A stretch of DNA of 42,742 nucleotides from an uncultured Eubacteriales bacterium (GTDB lineage: Bacteria > Bacillota > Clostridia > Christensenellales > Aristaeellaceae). Where the stretch lies: assembly GCA_902798105.1 (NCBI GenBank), contig CADBVG010000003.1:22211-64952 (forward strand), given 5' to 3'. Made by a program: the position numbers and the translations under genes. The notes below the pieces were generated by a model. That model worked only from the letters and a program-made list of their open reading frames with translations. It ran no database searches and was not told the DNA's origin. How positions within the stretch are numbered: position 1 is the stretch's first letter; every line of letters starts with the position of its first letter. Positions 39,638 through 42,742 of the stretch are shown here, piece by piece.

Positions 39638-41333
39638 ATAAATTCTGTTTCCGCCCGGCAGCTTCCTTCAACATATGGGCCCCGTGGGACAGGCTGCTCT
39701 CGCTGTCCTCGGCGCCACCCACCAGCCGGGACAGCTCCCGCACGCGCCCTTCCTCGTCCAGCAGGCGCACATGGGTATCGGTTCGGTCCTCCCCGGCGAC
39801 CTTCTCCACCAGGAAGTGTGCGTCGCCAAGGGCCGCGATCTGGGGCAGGTGGGTCACGCTGAGCACCTGCCGCGTCTTCGCGATCAGGCACATCTTTTCC
39901 CCCACCACCTGGGCCATCCGACCGGAGACGCCGGTATCGATCTCATCGAAGATCATGGCGTCCACGCCCTCGGCATCCACCGATATGGCCTTCAGCGCCA
40001 GCATGACACGGGATATCTCGCCGCCGGAAGCGATGCTCGCAAGCGGACGCAGGGGTTCGCCGGGATTCGGGGAGATCATGAACTCCACTCCATCCATGCC
40101 GGCAGCGGTGGGCTTGGCCAAAGGCTCCACCCGCACCTCGAAGCGGGTCTTGCCCATGCCCAAGTCCTTCAGCTGCTGGCAGATACGCTCCGACAGCTGC
40201 AAAGCGCTGGCGCGGCGTATGGTCGTCAGTTCGGCGCAAGCGTCCCTAAGGGTGTTGTCCGCCTCCTTGTAGCGCTTTTTCAGCTCACCCATCGAAGCGT
40301 CGCTGCCCTTGATACCGTTCAGCCGGTCGGCGGCCTTGGCACCGAACTCTATGACCTCTTCCACCGTCGTGCCGTACTTGCGCTCCAGCTTCTTGATGGC
40401 GTCCAGCCGCGCGGCCACCTTGTCCAGCAGGTCCGGCTCGAAATCCAGGTCGTCCAAAAGGGCCTGCAATTCATAGCCCACATCCTGGGCGCCGTAGTAC
40501 AGCTCCCGCAGGCGGCCGGCCAGCGCGGCGTAGCGCTCGTTCAGCGGGCCGATGCGGTCCATGGCGTCAGCGGATTGCAGCAGCGCTTCCTGGGCGGAGG
40601 GCGCGCGGCCATCCCCCTGGTAAACCAGGTTGTAGGCCCCCTCCACGCTCTGGCGTATCTTCTCGGCGTTTTCCAGCACCGACAGCTTCTTCTCCAGCTT
40701 TTGTTCCTCGCCGGGCTTCAGCTTTGCGGCGCTGATCTCCTGCACCTGGAAGGACAGCACGTCCACCAGGCGCTCACGCTCGGAGACATCGTTCATCAGC
40801 CGCTTCAGCTCCGCGGCGATGTGGCTGCGCTCTGCGTACAGCGCGGCCACCTTCTCCCGGGCGGCGGCGTGGGCCTCGCCGCCGAAGGCGTCCAAAAAGT
40901 CCATATGCTTCGCCGGGTTCATCAGCGCCTGGTGCTCGTGCTGGCCGTGGATGTCCATCAGCGTGGCGGTCAGCTGTTTCAGGGTGTTCAGGGGCACCAC
41001 CACGTCGCAAACCCGGCAGATGTTGCGCCCGCTGCGGCTCAGTTCCCGCCGAATGGCGATCAAGCCGTCGTCGCCCTCTATGTCAAGCCCCTGCAAAACC
41101 GCCTGCGCCCGGGGATTGCCGGACACGTCAAACAGCGCCTGCACCATCCCCCGCTCCGCACCGGTGCGGATCATATCCCGGTCGGCACGCCCTCCCAGGG
41201 CCAGGTTGATGCTGTCCACCACGATGGATTTGCCCGCGCCGGTTTCACCTGTAAGTACATTGAATCCCTGCGCAAATTCGATGCGCAGCGATTCAATAAG
41301 GGCGATATTCTTGATTGTCAGCTCTACAAGCAT
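39636..41333 (-). CDS. recN: DNA repair protein RecN
   Basis: An SMC-like ATPase of 565 aa acting early in double-strand break repair. It has MLVELTIKNIALIESLRIEF, Walker A TGETGAGKS (28-36), ALGGRAD, and long coiled-coil arms in the centre. The ABC signature LASIASGGEISRVMLALK and Walker B DAMIFDEIDTGVSG follow, then the H-loop VLSVTHLPQIAALGD. The length and order are typical. GGAGCGGCAC precedes the ATG at 41333, 12 bp after the argR stop. The nadK-argR-recN order is a conserved firmicute arrangement. Its end runs into the strong terminator. Confidence 0.96.
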   Translation of the reverse strand: MLVELTIKNIALIESLRIEFAQGFNVLTGETGAGKSIVVDSINLALGGRADRDMIRTGAERGMVQALFDVSGNPRAQAVLQGLDIEGDDGLIAIRRELSRSGRNICRVCDVVVPLNTLKQLTATLMDIHGQHEHQALMNPAKHMDFLDAFGGEAHAAAREKVAALYAERSHIAAELKRLMNDVSERERLVDVLSFQVQEISAAKLKPGEEQKLEKKLSVLENAEKIRQSVEGAYNLVYQGDGRAPSAQEALLQSADAMDRIGPLNERYAALAGRLRELYYGAQDVGYELQALLDDLDFEPDLLDKVAARLDAIKKLERKYGTTVEEVIEFGAKAADRLNGIKGSDASMGELKKRYKEADNTLRDACAELTTIRRASALQLSERICQQLKDLGMGKTRFEVRVEPLAKPTAAGMDGVEFMISPNPGEPLRPLASIASGGEISRVMLALKAISVDAEGVDAMIFDEIDTGVSGRMAQVVGEKMCLIAKTRQVLSVTHLPQIAALGDAHFLVEKVAGEDRTDTHVRLLDEEGRVRELSRLVGGAEDSESSLSHGAHMLKEAAGRKQNL

Positions 41334-41345
41334 GTGCCGCTCCGA

Positions 41346-41798
41346 TCAGCCATTGAGCATGTTGTTGAACTTGGTCATCAGTGCCTCCGCCGCCTCGTTG
41401 GAGCGGGTGATGATCAGCAGCGTGTTGTCGCCGGCGATGGTACCCATGACCTCGCTCCACTTCATGGAATCGATGGCCTCGCCCGCTGCGTTCGCGCTGG
41501 CCGTGATCGTATTGACGACGATCAGGTTGTTGACCGGCTCGATGTTGATGATGGAATCGGCCAGTATTCGCGCGAAGCGGTCGTTCATGCCCTTTTCGGC
41601 CCGCTCCACGGTGGCATACTTGTAGCCGCCATGCTCGGACAGCACCTTCAACAGCCTCAGTTCCTTGATGTCCCGGGACACCGTCGCCTGCGTCACCTTG
41701 ACGCCCCGCCGCATCAGCTCGTCAGCCAGGTCCTCCTGGGTCTCTATATCCTTGTTCTCAATGATTTCCAATATCAGATTGTGGCGCGCGCTCTTCAT
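41346..41798 (-). CDS. argR: Arginine repressor
   Basis: A 150-aa ArgR/AhrC transcription factor that senses arginine and controls its synthesis and breakdown. The N-terminal winged helix has RHNLILEIIENKDIETQEDLADELMRRG and the recognition helix VTQATVSRDIKELRLLKV. The C-terminal hexamerisation and arginine-binding half has VNTITASANAAGEAIDSMKWSEVMGTIAGDNTLLIITRS with the conserved GTIAGDNT loop. All residues appear usual. The second gene of the nadK operon, 54 bp after nadK, with GGGGGG as a poor ribosome binding site. ArgR boxes were not identified in the window. Confidence 0.95.
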   Translation of the reverse strand: MKSARHNLILEIIENKDIETQEDLADELMRRGVKVTQATVSRDIKELRLLKVLSEHGGYKYATVERAEKGMNDRFARILADSIINIEPVNNLIVVNTITASANAAGEAIDSMKWSEVMGTIAGDNTLLIITRSNEAAEALMTKFNNMLNG

Positions 41799-41852
41799 TT
41801 GTGTGAAGCCCCCCGATTATAGGATAGCGGTAAAACCCAATTGCGCTGCCGA

Positions 41853-42704
41853 TCAGTGCGTCCACTCGGACAGCTTGCTTCTCAGCAGTCCGAAGTAATT
41901 CTTCTCATGGAAGCGCACGAATCGCGCCTGCCTGGGTGAGCGGCAGATGGTGATCTCCGGCCGCTGATGGTCCATCCGCAGCACGCGCCTGCCGTCCAGC
42001 ACCGCCTGGGCGCCGCCCCGGTCGTCCACCATGCGCACGGTAATGCGCTCGTCAGCGGACACCACCACCGGCCTGGCGTTCAGCGTGTGCGGACAGATGG
42101 GCGTCAGCACAAAGCAGTCCAGCCCCGGCAGCACCACCGGCCCACCGGCAGACAGCGAATAAGCGGTCGATCCCGTCGCGGTCGCGACGATCAATCCATC
42201 GCCGGAAATGCAATCCACCATTGCGCCGTTTGCTTCGTATTCGAGAGAGACAATCCTTACGGAAGGCGTCGCGCGGGTAATGACGATGTCGTTCAGAGCG
42301 AAGAACTTTCGGTAGTCCTGGCCCTCCACCATCATCGTCGTGCGCGTATCTATGGCATAATCCCCGGTCAGCAGCCTGTCGATGACGCCATCGTCAAGCT
42401 CGTCCGTCTCCAGTTCCGTCAGGAAGCCCAGGCGGCCCAGGTTGACGCCCATGATGGGCAGGTCGTTTTCAATCGCGTAATCGAGGCCGGAGAGAATCGT
42501 GCCGTCGCCCCCAAGAACGATCAGCAGTTGGCAGCGGTCGAACCGGTCCACCAGGCAATCCGTCATGCCTATGTTGGCGTTCAAATCGGCATTCAGGCAG
42601 ACATCAACGCCCCGCTTGCGCAGCATGGCGATCAGCTTTTCAGCCACGCCGAGCCCCTGGCTTTTGGATGAATTCCAATGAATACCCATGCATCGAACGG
42701 ACAC
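41853..42704 (-). CDS. nadK: NAD kinase
   Basis: An enzyme of 283 aa that phosphorylates NAD+ to NADP+ using ATP or polyphosphate. Motifs: LIVLGGDGTILSG with the GGDG phosphate loop, MGVNLGRLGFLTEL, NDIVITRATPSV, GDGLIVATATGSTAYSLSAGGPVV, and TPICPHTLNARPVVVS. All family signatures are intact. The start is uncertain: the GTG at 42704 has GGGAG nine bases upstream and gives SVRCMGIHWN as the first beta strand; the ATG at 42689 would be shorter by five residues. A TATATTGTATAA stretch just above suggests a promoter at the window edge, although homologous operons often begin with tlyA outside this window. Confidence 0.93.
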   Translation of the reverse strand: MSVRCMGIHWNSSKSQGLGVAEKLIAMLRKRGVDVCLNADLNANIGMTDCLVDRFDRCQLLIVLGGDGTILSGLDYAIENDLPIMGVNLGRLGFLTELETDELDDGVIDRLLTGDYAIDTRTTMMVEGQDYRKFFALNDIVITRATPSVRIVSLEYEANGAMVDCISGDGLIVATATGSTAYSLSAGGPVVLPGLDCFVLTPICPHTLNARPVVVSADERITVRMVDDRGGAQAVLDGRRVLRMDHQRPEITICRSPRQARFVRFHEKNYFGLLRSKLSEWTH

Positions 42705-42742
42705 CGGCAACCACTCCCTGTTTATACAATATACCAAAGCGT

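Overview
The window is a GC-rich, gene-dense stretch of chromosome that looks like an anaerobic Gram-positive gut or rumen Clostridia. The evidence is a NadK-ArgR-RecN block, a glycine riboswitch on glyA, a reverse-type rubrerythrin, the GGGtGRT/NifU-like pair, and signal-peptide surface proteins with BIG2, InlB-B, MBG and fn3-like modules on TTKP-type linkers. That assignment is an inference from gene content; no rRNA, tRNA, phage, transposase or CRISPR array was seen. Genes are packed into short operons with clear TTGACA/TATAAT promoters (mostly 17-bp spacers) and GGAGG ribosome binding sites.

Layout. 1-235: repeats. 236-1800: glyA (-) behind a tandem glycine riboswitch and an intrinsic terminator. 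1832-2894: a thymidine kinase fused to a GNAT acetyltransferase. 3182-5491: a nuclease/Fe-S helicase (-). 5670-10137: manA, a CorC-type CBS membrane protein and RNase R (+). 10121-11413: M18 aminopeptidase (-). 11495-11881: DUF3783 protein (+). 11908-16995 (-): C-S lyase, DnaQ-like exonuclease, then a secreted protein with nine BIG2 repeats and an NlpC/P60-like end. 17161-17281: a candidate small RNA. 17333-20776 (-): sirtuin, hypoxanthine-DNA glycosylase, pyrimidine-nucleoside phosphorylase and a degenerate CPBP membrane protein, overlapping or nearly so. 20938-21942 (+): a BI-1 family membrane protein and a Dabb protein. 22010-23744 (-): GGGtGRT protein and its IscU-like scaffold partner, divergent from a C_GCAxxG_C_C redox protein. 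24689-29401 (-): a five-gene galactofuranose glycan cluster ending in glf. 29601-30146: rubrerythrin. 30793-31410: uridine kinase, preceded by a small RHH gene that lacks a standard start codon. 31497-39481 (-): two large paralogous surface proteins in tandem, each interrupted by one single-base frameshift. 39636-42704 (-): nadK, argR, recN.

Themes. Nucleoside and base metabolism recurs (tdk, udk, pdp, hypoxanthine glycosylase). So does oxidative or redox handling (rubrerythrin, GGGtGRT/scaffold, C_GCAxxG). Cell-surface investment is heavy: three giant secreted proteins plus a Galf glycan cluster. Dispersed GCGGCGG-type palindromes and a 13-mer ACTGAACAGTTAC recur between genes and look like a genome-wide repeat family. 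The best candidates for something undescribed are the sRNA-like locus at 17161-17281 with two anti-Shine-Dalgarno-like C-rich boxes, the TK-GNAT fusion, the redox island around 22010-24451, and the frameshifted surface-protein pair.
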